NCBI GenBank assembly: GCA_910577945.1 | Contig: CAJTNI010000010.1 | Location: 4,191-68,190, forward strand | Reading direction: 5' to 3' | Length of the DNA stretch: 64,000 nucleotides | Source of the DNA: an uncultured Christensenella sp. | GTDB lineage: Bacteria; Bacillota; Clostridia; Christensenellales; Pumilibacteraceae | In this document: positions 40,901 to 49,009 of the stretch, one piece after another | How the letters are laid out: each line of letters starts with the position of its first letter | How positions within the stretch are numbered: position 1 is the first letter of the stretch | Position numbers and translations under genes: made by a program | Notes under the pieces: model-generated | Seen by the model: the letters and a program-made list of their open reading frames with translations, nothing else | The model's database searches: none | What the model was told of the DNA's origin: nothing

Positions 40901-41858
40901 AGCCGTTGGTCGTTCCGCCGACAGGCTCGGGGTGGTCGTTAAACGCCACGCTCACGCCCAGCTTGTGGCACTCCTCCAAAAACGCCGCCATATCGGGGAA
41001 CAGGTTTTTGTTGATTTCGTATCCGACGCCGCCCGTCGAATCGCGCCAATCGGTATCGATTACCAAGACGTCCAAACTGTAACCCTTGTCGCGGTAGTCG
41101 ACTATCTGCTGCAATGCGGTTTCCGAGGAGTACGCGTACCACCGCGAATCCCAAAACCCGAGCGTCGTAAGCTGAACCATTTCCGACTTGCCCGTAAGCG
41201 TCGTATAATCCCTGCAAAACGTTTTGTAATCGCCGTCGGGCACGAACACGAAAAAGTCGGGCGCAACGCTCGAAAAATCCCAGCCCTGCAAATACTCGTC
41301 CACATAGCTCTCGTATCCGTACTCGGACGGAATAATGCGCGGGGTGTCCGAAAAATACCAAACGTCGAGCGCGTCCGACGGGCTGGGCAGGTAAATATTC
41401 GGGCTTGTCTCGCCCGTATAGTTCCACAGCGCCGAACCGTCGGGCGCATACACGCCCGCGTCCGAAATGTCGCTCGCGTCGCGTTTGAGCTTTACGGTAT
41501 AGTTTTCAGTGGTTATAAGTAGATACCCGTTGACGTCGCGCAAGTCGTACTCGACGGTGTGCCAATTATTGCGATTGAGCACGTAATAGCTGGCTCTGTC
41601 CTCGAACCCCTCGGCGGTTTTTTCCTCGATTCTCACGAGATTGTCGGAAAGAAGCTGTACGCGCACATTGCCCTCGATTATTTCGGACAGCTCCTCGTCC
41701 GAAACGATGGGCGGGTCGGGCGGCGTGGGCACCGGCGGCTCGGGCGGCGGCTTGACGGTTTTCCCGCCGCAGCCTACAATAACGCCGCACGCAAGCAGCG
41801 CGCCCGACACGGCCGCAGCCAACGCGATAAGCCGTTTACTCGATTTTTCGTTTTTCAT
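37968..41858 (-). CDS. Cell-surface GH31 glycosidase with PA14 insertion and two C-terminal unknown modules
   Basis: 1296-residue lipoprotein (VIVGCGG, Cys30, followed by a Pro-rich tether). Order: GH31 N-terminal beta-domain (about 60-220), catalytic barrel (about 225-560) with LGFWDSRWYAYSSETALQQI, DVLVIDTDWRD, the probable nucleophile D346 in LDYWWYDRNW and acid/base D423 in IQWTGDIGADS; then a PA14 domain (about 591-710, GLAAEYYNNRNFSGTPVRRS and FYADDSVVVYIDG) inserted in the C-terminal beta-region; then two copies of an unknown module (about 944-1111 and 1138-1296). GH31 enzymes cleave alpha-linked sugars (glucose, xylose, galactose and others); the WWYDRNW form does not let me choose. 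The start is the ATG with AAGGAG five bases upstream. It has its own promoter and may be controlled by the ArsR-type regulator through the palindrome at 41972. Confidence 0.88.
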   Translation of the reverse strand: MKNEKSSKRLIALAAAVSGALLACGVIVGCGGKTVKPPPEPPVPTPPDPPIVSDEELSEIIEGNVRVQLLSDNLVRIEEKTAEGFEDRASYYVLNRNNWHTVEYDLRDVNGYLLITTENYTVKLKRDASDISDAGVYAPDGSALWNYTGETSPNIYLPSPSDALDVWYFSDTPRIIPSEYGYESYVDEYLQGWDFSSVAPDFFVFVPDGDYKTFCRDYTTLTGKSEMVQLTTLGFWDSRWYAYSSETALQQIVDYRDKGYSLDVLVIDTDWRDSTGGVGYEINKNLFPDMAAFLEECHKLGVSVAFNDHPEPVGGTTNGLESDEVNYRNDKLTMILSLGLDYWWYDRNWSVSLESCDPDVSVYAFGMYAYQFITDEYLHSIADVDEYAERALIMGNVDGCLHGKWLYASDISAHRYSIQWTGDIGADSNALGQEIYASIFGGAEVGLPYMSSDIGGHTAHVTDDMYVRWMQYGALSTICRVHCTNASVIGDEGRMPWLFGETAEQVTKNYVGMRYRLLPLFYNLARENYDTGLPIMRRLDIEYPKYVEASRNDQYLLGEDILIAPLSESELMQPVPEAWLSCTDGSTRKSGLAAEYYNNRNFSGTPVRRSVDKNINFDWGSGGPNGVGVDEFSIKWKGKIRIGEKASALSFYADDSVVVYIDGVKVIDGADVYDKLLRTPVYAAGSEHDIEVRYAEFGGNAHVYMYYTESEESEKGLVRRTVFIPDGVWIDAWTGKRYAGPQTITVEHTLMTSPIFVREGAALALARDMQNTSEKDWSKLALDVYPGKTERRTTLYEDDTTSQAYKDGHYRKTSIVSSFDSYGGTHKITIGKADGSFDGDKAFSSREWTVRLHAPIETGALKSVRVNGKLVSAKSIAKDGDAIPFAYDGGAPDSRIYTFTFTCAVDEECVIEYKLENELIDPTAPAYDRTALDFDVATDDAGDVLDLTAAGKYDWAYFGTDSSGNAVRKSGGAGLVGEVSSYSYMSLLGGLTTDVLWKDGDIKPSAFDEKNGLASEKSLDLTIDTVAGKAVYVLHLSGYMCTAKATVRDRAGNVRTVTFGDLKGKFAKRIIIECDGAESSTLYVTYSVVSSVPKKLETHSRIAISAVYVADKAADKVVYESATVGAVIATPVQPAASVDLSDATVADWAAFSGAGTQVSKVGADIIGSVGFESGREFVDYQSVISWSDGDIRPMENGTTKGTCTPGSITVPLRVAAGKTVVRLYAGAYNSDCTVNVYDRSGKLVASGARFVSSGAAVNRMVEIEINSDKDTSVTITVASSGGDNVSLAAVAVLARA

Positions 41859-41908
41859 CGTCACTCCTTTTATCGGAACTCGGTTAAAGTCATATAGTTC
41901 TTATAATA

Positions 41909-41938
41909 ATTTTACAGTCGCGGATATCCCGTTGTCAA
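41909..41938 (-). promoter_or_regulatory. Sigma-A promoter of the GH31 gene
   Basis: Minus strand TTGACA (41938-41933), 18-bp spacer, TAAAAT (41914-41909). Confidence 0.75.
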
Positions 41939-41944
41939 TATCCG
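41921..41944. promoter_or_regulatory. Inverted repeat over the -35 box of the GH31 promoter
   Basis: CGGATAT (41921-41927) and ATATCCG (41938-41944) form a perfect 7-bp inverted repeat that covers the -35 region; a repressor bound here would block the promoter. Confidence 0.45.
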
Positions 41945-41971
41945 TCGGCGGAAACGGAAAAAAGCCTTTCA

Positions 41972-41993
41972 AATTACAATCTATATCGTAATT
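41972..41993. promoter_or_regulatory. Palindrome shared with the ArsR-type regulator's own site
   Basis: AATTACAAT-CTAT-ATCGTAATT, matching the perfect palindrome at 53225-53246 at all but two or three positions. It lies about 35-55 bp upstream of the -35 box of the GH31 promoter, a place suited to an activator, in the gap after the ConA-module lipoprotein. Confidence 0.6.
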
Positions 41994-42014
41994 CGCCCGC
42001 AAGCGCGACGCGAC

Positions 42015-43886
42015 TCATTGCGCGTCGGTGCACACGACCGCGCCGAAAACAGTGCCCGCGCCCTGCGTGCGGTATCCAACGCCGTCGCCTTTGAGCGCGC
42101 CAATCTCGCGCGTAATCAGCTTGCTGCCGTTCACGTAAATTTCGCAAACGCCGTCGGCGCACGCTATTTCAATCGCGTATGTTTTATCGGGGCTGTAACT
42201 CGCTTTGAGCGCGTCGGAAGTCGCAAGTTCGCTCCACGGCTTGGCGCTTGCTCCGTCCACTCGCGCGAACAGCACCATACCGTCCCTGTTGATAACCACC
42301 GTGTAGTAGTCGAAATTTTCCCAGAACGCGTCGGCTGTCGCGTTCGCGCCGAAAATTACGCCGCAGTCGGTCGCATGCGTCGGCGTTATTTCTACGGACA
42401 GCCTACCCGACTCGAACCGCTTATCGGAGAGCACGAGCGTGTTCGCGCTCGTCGCGGTGAGTACGCCGCCGTTCTCCGTCGCCGCGCCGCGCAGAACCGT
42501 GTGCGCGGGCAACGCGGGCGGGAGCGCTTCCGCATCGAGCTTTGCCGCGCCGAACACAGTGCCCGCACCCTGAGCGCGGTATCCGACGCCGTCGCCCTTA
42601 AACGCGCCGATATAGCGCGACAGCATGAACGCACCGTCTACGTACACGGCGCACACGCCGTCGGCGTAAACGATTTTCAGTTCGTATTCCTTAGCGGGAT
42701 TGAACGCGGACGCGAGCGCGTCGGTCTCGCCCAGCTGCCGCCACGGCACGGCGTTTGCAGACGCTATCTCGGAAAACAGCAGTATGCCGTCTCTGTTTAT
42801 AATAACGGTGTAGTAATCGAAATTTTCCCAGCTCGCCGTTTCCGTAACGTTCGCGCCGAATATTACGCCGCAGTCGTTTTTGCTCGACGGTCTGACCGTC
42901 GCGGTCAACGCGCCGCGCTCGAACGTGTCCTCGGTGACGATTAGCGTGTTCGCGCCCACCGTAGTGAACGCGCCGTCATTCTCGGTCGCCGAGCCGTGCG
43001 TGACGGTATAGGGCGGCAGCTCGGGCTTGGGCTCGTCGGGGTTATACGTAATCGCGCCGAACACGGTGTTTGCGCTCTGCGCGCGGTATCCGACGCCGTT
43101 GCCCTTGAACGCGCCGATATAGCGCGACAGCATGAGCGTGCCGTCGAGGTAGATTGCGCACGCCCCGTCGCCGTACGCGACTTTGAGTTCGTACGTTTTT
43201 TTGGGGCTGAACTCGGGTATCGAGGTTTCGCCCAACAGCGTCCACGGTATTGCCGCCGACGAATCTATTTTGGCAAACAGCAAATTGCCGTCGCGGTTGA
43301 CTAGCACCGTGAAGTAATCGAAATTTTCCCACGCCGCGCCGTCCGTCGCATCCGCACCGAACACCACGCCGCAGTCGTTGGCGATTTTGGGCGTGACGAC
43401 GCCCGTAAACGCCCCGCCGTCGAACTCGCCCGTCAGCACGAGCGTATTGTTCGCGTTCGTCTGGATTTTGTCGTCGGCGTTTACGTACGCCGCGCCGCTC
43501 AACACCGTCATTCCCTCGACCGTCTCGAATCGCGCGCGAATGGTAACGTCGCCCGTGACTTCCTTCGACCAATCGAACTCGGTCGTTTCGCCGTCCGCGA
43601 ACCAGCCGACGAATTTCGCGCCAGATTTTTTGGGGTCGGTCGTCGGCTTGCAGCTTGCGAACGTGTCGCCCTTTTTAAGCTTGACCGTGCGCGTCTTGAC
43701 GCTCACTATCGTCACCAAATAGTCGTAGTCCTTTTGAACAATCTCGTCGCCGAACGGGTCGTCGCCCGCGTCGTCGTTGCCGTTGCCGCCGCACGCGACG
43801 ACAAACAGCATGCACAGCGCCAATACGAACGCCAGCGCCGTCAGCCACGCCGCCTTGAATGCCTTTGCGGTTTTGCTTTTCATCAC
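42015..43886 (-). CDS. Lipoprotein with InlB-type repeat and three ConA/laminin-G-like modules
   Basis: 623 residues without a catalytic domain. Signal peptide with VVACGGN (Cys32). An InlB-type repeat (about 55-120, AKFVGWFADGETTEFDWSKE) is followed by three copies of a module of about 150 residues starting near 125, 293 and 455. Each contains the block NDCGV(V/I)FGA ... WENFDY(F/Y)TV(L/I/V)(V/I)NRDG, a strand like CAIYLDGTLMLSRYIG and the end GVGYRAQ...TVFGA. This pattern matches the concanavalin-like beta-sandwich often found at the end of GH32/GH43 enzymes and in DUF1080 proteins. It most likely binds polysaccharide at the cell surface. It is the last gene of the operon that begins at 53109, 25 bp after the second GH2 gene. 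Confidence 0.7.
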   Translation of the reverse strand: MMKSKTAKAFKAAWLTALAFVLALCMLFVVACGGNGNDDAGDDPFGDEIVQKDYDYLVTIVSVKTRTVKLKKGDTFASCKPTTDPKKSGAKFVGWFADGETTEFDWSKEVTGDVTIRARFETVEGMTVLSGAAYVNADDKIQTNANNTLVLTGEFDGGAFTGVVTPKIANDCGVVFGADATDGAAWENFDYFTVLVNRDGNLLFAKIDSSAAIPWTLLGETSIPEFSPKKTYELKVAYGDGACAIYLDGTLMLSRYIGAFKGNGVGYRAQSANTVFGAITYNPDEPKPELPPYTVTHGSATENDGAFTTVGANTLIVTEDTFERGALTATVRPSSKNDCGVIFGANVTETASWENFDYYTVIINRDGILLFSEIASANAVPWRQLGETDALASAFNPAKEYELKIVYADGVCAVYVDGAFMLSRYIGAFKGDGVGYRAQGAGTVFGAAKLDAEALPPALPAHTVLRGAATENGGVLTATSANTLVLSDKRFESGRLSVEITPTHATDCGVIFGANATADAFWENFDYYTVVINRDGMVLFARVDGASAKPWSELATSDALKASYSPDKTYAIEIACADGVCEIYVNGSKLITREIGALKGDGVGYRTQGAGTVFGAVVCTDAQ

Positions 43887-43911
43887 AATTCCTCCTATAC
43901 CGAAATATTTA

Positions 43912-45657
43912 TTATTCCTTACCGTCGATAATAGCCCTTATTCTGCTCGGTGCGAGCTTGGGCGTACGGTCGAAATCGGTAAGACCGTTAACCTCGTGAT
44001 ACACGTCCGAGAGCTGTGTGTAGCAATATCCGCTTATAAACGGAACGGAATCTATCGCGCGCACGAGCGCGGCAAGCCGCGCGGCGTACTCGTCGTCGTC
44101 CTTTACGCCGTCGCCGTATCCCCAGCTTGCGCCTACGGCATCTCTCACGAACGCCGTGCCGCCGAACTCGGAAATTATTATCGGCTGCCCATGATACCCG
44201 TACCCGTCTGCGTACGCGCCGCGGTCGTGCGCGGCGTACTGCTCGGCAACGCACTTTTCCACGCTGTCGAACGCGTCGTGCAAAACGCCGCCGTCCTGCG
44301 TATAGTGGTGTATCGTGAGTATATCGGATAGCGTATGCTCCCAGCCGTCGTTGGTAATCACGGGGCGCGTGCCGTCGTAGCTCTTTACGTCGCGGTAGAC
44401 CGCGTTGACGAAATCCTGCACCGACTTATCGGTCTTGACCGCCTCTATGCCCCAGCTCTCGTTAAAGCACACCCAGCACACTATGCACGGATGATTGTAC
44501 ATTTGGCGCACTACCGCCGCCCACTCCGCTCTGAACGCCGCCTTCGACTTATCGGTCAGCTCGAACAGCGACGGCATCTCGCACCAGACGAGATATCCGC
44601 GCGCGTCGGCGTAATACATGAACCGTTCGTCCTCCACCTTTTCGTGCTTGCGGCAGCCGTTGAAGCCCATTTCCGTCATAAGCGCGATATCGGCGTCGAG
44701 CGCGTCGCCGCTTTCGGCGGTGAGCCCGCTGTTCCTCCAATACCCTTGGTCGAGCACCAGCTTTTGGTACAGCGGCTTGCCGTTGAGCAGCACCCTGCCG
44801 CCGTCAATCTTGATTTCGCGCATGCCGAAATAGCTTTTGACGGCGTCCGTCGCGTTCCCGTCCGTAAGCGCGAGCTCCGCGTCGTACAGCTCCGCCGCGC
44901 CCACGTTCCACAAACGCAGGTCGCGCTCGGGGATTTCCAGCGTCAACCTACACGCGCCGTCGGCGATAACGCCCTCCGCCGCCGCGACCCGTTTTCCGCC
45001 GTACCCGACTGCAACGAACAAAACCGCGCCGTCGCGCGCGCCCACCGCAGTCGCCTCAAACGCGACGCTGCGGCTTGTCACCGACGGGGTTATGCGAACG
45101 CCGTCGATATACGCGGCGTTCACCGTTTCCAGCCACACGGTTTTGTAAATTCCCGTAGCGTCCAAATACCAGCAGCCGTGGTCGTCGCTTTGCCAGCGCT
45201 GTTTGCCGCGCGGCTGCGCCTTGGAATAGCTATCCTTCACGCCTATTACCAGCACGTTGTCGCCCGCCGTCGCCGCCGCGGTAAGCTCGAAGGTGAGCCT
45301 GTGACAGCACCCCTCCGCCGCGCCGCAATCCTTGCCGTTGAGCCACACGCGCGTCGCGTAGTCGCAGCCCTCGATATGCAAAAGCAAGCGCTTGCCGCGC
45401 TCGGGCGACAGCGCGAGCTTTTTCATGTACCAAACGTTTTCGCAAAGCGCGGGGTCGCCTATGCCGCTCGCGGGCGTTTCGTACGCAAACGGAACGGTGA
45501 TTTTGCACTGCGGCGCAAAGCCGCGGCAGTATCCGCGCCGCTCGCCCGCGCCGTCGCGGTCGAACGCGAAATCCCATTCGCCGTTGAGGTTGGTCCAGCC
45601 GTCGCGCACGAGCTGCGGCCTCGGATAGTCGGGTATGTACGATAGCGTGTGTTTCAT
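43912..45657 (-). CDS. Glycoside hydrolase family 2, second copy, cytoplasmic
   Basis: 581 residues, paralogue of the GH2 enzyme at 30378-32126 with the same domain order. The acid/base is E400 in CFNESWG and the nucleophile E497 in ISEFGG. Other shared blocks are LVLDQGYWRNSGLT, MGFNGCRKHEKVED and VWCEMPS. No signal peptide: it acts on oligosaccharides after uptake. It starts four bases after the GH43 gene and has only a distant AAAGGG upstream, so translation probably continues from the neighbour. Having GH2 copies in two separately controlled operons suggests that both target glycans carry the same terminal beta-linked sugar, or related ones. Substrate not determined. Confidence 0.93.
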   Translation of the reverse strand: MKHTLSYIPDYPRPQLVRDGWTNLNGEWDFAFDRDGAGERRGYCRGFAPQCKITVPFAYETPASGIGDPALCENVWYMKKLALSPERGKRLLLHIEGCDYATRVWLNGKDCGAAEGCCHRLTFELTAAATAGDNVLVIGVKDSYSKAQPRGKQRWQSDDHGCWYLDATGIYKTVWLETVNAAYIDGVRITPSVTSRSVAFEATAVGARDGAVLFVAVGYGGKRVAAAEGVIADGACRLTLEIPERDLRLWNVGAAELYDAELALTDGNATDAVKSYFGMREIKIDGGRVLLNGKPLYQKLVLDQGYWRNSGLTAESGDALDADIALMTEMGFNGCRKHEKVEDERFMYYADARGYLVWCEMPSLFELTDKSKAAFRAEWAAVVRQMYNHPCIVCWVCFNESWGIEAVKTDKSVQDFVNAVYRDVKSYDGTRPVITNDGWEHTLSDILTIHHYTQDGGVLHDAFDSVEKCVAEQYAAHDRGAYADGYGYHGQPIIISEFGGTAFVRDAVGASWGYGDGVKDDDEYAARLAALVRAIDSVPFISGYCYTQLSDVYHEVNGLTDFDRTPKLAPSRIRAIIDGKE

Positions 45658-45661
45658 TTGT

Positions 45662-48184
45662 TTAAAGCCCTTTAATAGTAAGATTTTTGTACACGACCTC
45701 CGCGCCCTCGCTGTACAAGCCGAAATAGCCTGCGGGGAACGGGTGCGGGTCGGTATAGCGGAACACTTCCTTGCCGTCCACGCTCACCGCCACCGTATTG
45801 CCCTTGAACGTCGTTTTGATTTTGAACCAATGCTCGGTCAGGCTGTCGCGATGCCCGTGCGACTCGTATCTCACGTTGGTGCGCGTAAGCGTGTAGTTGT
45901 ATTTACTCAAAGATACGAGGCTGTTCTTTATGCCCACGTAATAGCACTGCATGCTCGTGTTGTCGTCGAAATTGCTCGTCGCGTAATTGCTTGCGCGCAG
46001 TATCACGCCCGCACCGTAAATGTTCTCGGACACAAACCGCATGCTCACTTCCATTTCGCAATCGGATATCGTGCCGTCGCCGAAAAATACGAGCATGCGA
46101 TTGCCGCTGCGCGTCATGTGTCCCTCGTCCGTCAGCCTGAACATGGACGAGTACAGCGCGCCGCGGTCCACCGTCTCTTTAAGGTCGGAGACAAGCCCGA
46201 ACTCGCCGTACGCCCTTTCCGTCATTGTGAACGATATGAACCCGACCTCGTTCTTGCCGCCGATGAGCGTGATAATATTCGCGCCCGCTTCCGCGTCGAA
46301 CTCGGCGACGTTCGCCGAAACGATATTGCACAAAAAATCGTCCTCGCTCGCATTGACCTCGGGCAACGTTACGGTGTGCGCCGCGCCGCCGTTTATCTGA
46401 ACGCCGATATTGCGCCCTGCGTATTTTTTGTCGTACGTGAGCGTAAGCCCGTAATGCCCGCCCTTGCGGAAATACGCGGAGTAGCGCGCAAAGTCGCCGT
46501 CGTTGGCGAGCGTGAGCATGCGCGCACCGTCGTACGCCGCGTCGTCGGGATACTCGTCGGTATCCGCCTCCACGGTCGATATGCCCGAGCCGTCGCCCAG
46601 CCTGTACGAATCGACGCCGTCGAACGCGCCGTCGGGCAAGTACGCCGACGCGCCGATTGCCGCGTCCGCTTGCTTGTACTCCATTCTGTCCGAGTACCCT
46701 CTCGCCACGTCGCTGAACGCCGTGTACCTCGCCGTGCCGCCCTCGTATCCTATCCTGCCCGCGCCCACCGTTATATCCGCGTCGGATATCTTGCGCATGT
46801 CGTCGAAATACACGTCGCACTTCCCGTCCGCGTACGCAATGCGCACGGTGTGCAGCACGTCCTTGTCGAAGGCGTTTTTGAGCGTGCCCGCCGCGACGCG
46901 CCTGTCGTTCCCGTCAATAACGGCGTGGAGCGCAACGCTCTTGCCCGCGTAATCGACGACGGCGTAGACGTAGTTGTCAGCGTCCGTATATCCCGCAATG
47001 CACTTTACGTTGTCGCCCGTAAAATTGTATTCGGCGGTAAAAACGTCGCCCGTTGCGCGTACCGTCAAGCGCTTGTCGCCCGTTGCTTCGAAGCCGTCGC
47101 CCTCGGCGTTCTCGGCGGCGAATATCGGCATGCGCGGCGCAATCGAGTTCGTTTTGGACGCAGACACGCTCATTTGCGAGCCGTTGAACAGCAACCTGTC
47201 GATATTGAGGCTTCGCCACGGTCCATGCCCCGTCGTCGAATTGAGCGAATGATACGCCATGTAGCGGCTGTCCATGTCGGGACCGAGCACCGTCGAGCTG
47301 TGCCCCAAGCCCTTGAAATTGTTTTCCTCGTCCACGTTGAGCAGCACGGGATTGCCCGCGCCGTCGGTGAACGCGTCGCGCCGCGCCAGCTTGTCTCCGT
47401 CGCGCGCGGTGGCGTAGCACACGCGGTAGCCGGGGCTTGTGACCTGCGTGCCCGTGTAAGTCAGGTAGTAGCGCCCGTCGCGCTTAATCAGCATAGGACC
47501 TTCCGTCCAGCCCATGTTGGTGCTTTCCAGCTTAACGGCGCGCCCCGGCGTAGACTCGAAGCCGTCCATCTGTCTGATTTCGATACCGCCGTTCGCTGCG
47601 TTTAAAAAGTATATGGTTTCGTCGTCGTCCATGAACACCGACGCGTCGATATTCATGCCGTAATTGCCCGAAATCACCTCGAACGGACCTTCGGGGCTGT
47701 CGGCGCGCAGCGTGTAATGCCCCTTGCCCGCAGGGCTCGTGAACATGTAGAACTTACCGTTAAATCCGAACACCTCGGGCGCGTACGCCGATAGCGTTAC
47801 GGGGTCTTCGGACACGTAACCGTCGGCTAGTCCCGCGCCCGTGCATTTTTGCCAATGCACGAGGTCGCTCGATTTCCACCCGCGCACGCCGACCATGCCG
47901 TCGCGCGTGGACACGTACAAATAGTAAGCGCCGTTGTATCGGAATATGTACGGGTCGCCCGCGCCGTACTCGGGCCATTGGTCGGGCAACAGCTCGCTCT
48001 TTATTTCGCCATGCGCGCTGTAATCGCCGAAATCGCCGTTGTCGTACGTCACTATGCTTTTATGCTCTGGCGCATCGAAGGTCGCTCCGACTATGTTTTC
48101 GGGCGCGCCCGCGCACCCGCCGAGCAACGCCGTTTGCGAACACAGCGCAGCGACAGCCGCCGCCAAAATCCTGGATTTTTTCAT
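45662..48184 (-). CDS. Cell-surface GH43 glycosidase with three accessory beta-domains
   Basis: 840-residue lipoprotein (LLGGCAG, Cys24). The N-terminal five-bladed propeller carries the three GH43 acidic residues: D77 (general base) in GAGDPYIFRYNG, D180 in MNIDASVFMDDDE, and E228 (general acid) in WTEGPMLIKRDG. The family contains arabinosidases, xylosidases and arabinanases; this one resembles the arabinan/xylan group in outline only. After the propeller come a ConA-like domain (about 375-530, DVFTAEYNFTGDNVKC), a CBM6-like region (about 540-680) and a final ConA-like domain (about 690-840, MQCYYVGIKNSLVSLSKYN) like the modules of the 42015 lipoprotein. AGGAG inside the end of the CBM9 gene serves its ATG. 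Confidence 0.88.
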   Translation of the reverse strand: MKKSRILAAAVAALCSQTALLGGCAGAPENIVGATFDAPEHKSIVTYDNGDFGDYSAHGEIKSELLPDQWPEYGAGDPYIFRYNGAYYLYVSTRDGMVGVRGWKSSDLVHWQKCTGAGLADGYVSEDPVTLSAYAPEVFGFNGKFYMFTSPAGKGHYTLRADSPEGPFEVISGNYGMNIDASVFMDDDETIYFLNAANGGIEIRQMDGFESTPGRAVKLESTNMGWTEGPMLIKRDGRYYLTYTGTQVTSPGYRVCYATARDGDKLARRDAFTDGAGNPVLLNVDEENNFKGLGHSSTVLGPDMDSRYMAYHSLNSTTGHGPWRSLNIDRLLFNGSQMSVSASKTNSIAPRMPIFAAENAEGDGFEATGDKRLTVRATGDVFTAEYNFTGDNVKCIAGYTDADNYVYAVVDYAGKSVALHAVIDGNDRRVAAGTLKNAFDKDVLHTVRIAYADGKCDVYFDDMRKISDADITVGAGRIGYEGGTARYTAFSDVARGYSDRMEYKQADAAIGASAYLPDGAFDGVDSYRLGDGSGISTVEADTDEYPDDAAYDGARMLTLANDGDFARYSAYFRKGGHYGLTLTYDKKYAGRNIGVQINGGAAHTVTLPEVNASEDDFLCNIVSANVAEFDAEAGANIITLIGGKNEVGFISFTMTERAYGEFGLVSDLKETVDRGALYSSMFRLTDEGHMTRSGNRMLVFFGDGTISDCEMEVSMRFVSENIYGAGVILRASNYATSNFDDNTSMQCYYVGIKNSLVSLSKYNYTLTRTNVRYESHGHRDSLTEHWFKIKTTFKGNTVAVSVDGKEVFRYTDPHPFPAGYFGLYSEGAEVVYKNLTIKGL

Positions 48185-48185
48185 A

Positions 48186-48977
48186 TCAGCTCCTATCGGC
48201 GACAGCCTTCGGCTTCGACCGCTTGTATTCGTTGTAGGATAAAATCTTGTTGTCCGACGTGCGCAGCACCAAATATGCGGCGGGGCTTTGCGGGTCTACG
48301 AACTCGCCCTTGTAAGTCATGCCGTACCAGCCGTAATAGCTCTCCAAATTTTTGTTGTCGTCTACGGTGCGGTCCACCATGCCGAACGCAATACCGATAT
48401 CGTCGTTCGCGCCCATACCGAGCTGCGCCACGGGTATCATTACCTCCATGAAGTAATAATCCTCCTCGGCGTCGTACCCCTCGCGCGTCTCGAACGCGTA
48501 CATGCCCGACCAAGCGAGCCACGCGCCGTTGCTGCCCGACAGTATGCGCGTGCGACTGTCGCGCCCGAGGTTTATTTGATAGCAGTTCGCCTGCGGGACA
48601 GCGCTCCTTGCGAGCTTCGAGTCTATGTAAATCTCTATACTGTCGCTGTACGTGACCTCGTCAGCCGCGCCCTCGCCCACATACGCGTACGGCGTTGTGT
48701 CCAGCACCTCGAAGTAAAAATACAACGCCGTCGGGCGACGCATGACGGTCACTTTACAGCCCTTGAAGCTCACGGTCGCCTTTTTGCCGACGCTCCACAG
48801 CTCGTCGTCGTCAAGCCCGTCGATTACGACCTCCGACTTAATCATGTTGCCCGCATAGTCGAACGGGTCGGATTTTCCGACCGTCGGCGACGTTAAAAAC
48901 GGGTCGGCGGAGGCGCATGCGCAAAGGCACGTACAAAGCGCCGCCGCTATGGGTATTGCAATATGCTTGGGTTTCAT
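48186..48977 (-). CDS. CBM9-domain lipoprotein
   Basis: 263 residues starting MKPKHIAIPIAAALC; the longer open frame upstream is a shadow of the permease gene. A Cys-rich lipoprotein signal (CTCLCACASAD) is followed by a family 9 carbohydrate-binding module (about 45-250): VVIDGLDDDELWSVGKKATV, LYFYFEVLDTTPYA, SDSIEIYID and the late block DDIGIAFGMVDRTVDD. CBM9 modules bind the ends of plant polysaccharides or free sugars. It lies between the ABC permease genes and the GH43 gene, with its stop only two bases before the GH43 ATG. It probably keeps substrate near the surface enzymes. Confidence 0.8.
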   Translation of the reverse strand: MKPKHIAIPIAAALCTCLCACASADPFLTSPTVGKSDPFDYAGNMIKSEVVIDGLDDDELWSVGKKATVSFKGCKVTVMRRPTALYFYFEVLDTTPYAYVGEGAADEVTYSDSIEIYIDSKLARSAVPQANCYQINLGRDSRTRILSGSNGAWLAWSGMYAFETREGYDAEEDYYFMEVMIPVAQLGMGANDDIGIAFGMVDRTVDDNKNLESYYGWYGMTYKGEFVDPQSPAAYLVLRTSDNKILSYNEYKRSKPKAVADRS

Positions 48978-49009
48978 TTTTCTACCGCCTTTATGTTCAG
49001 TCAGTAAGC

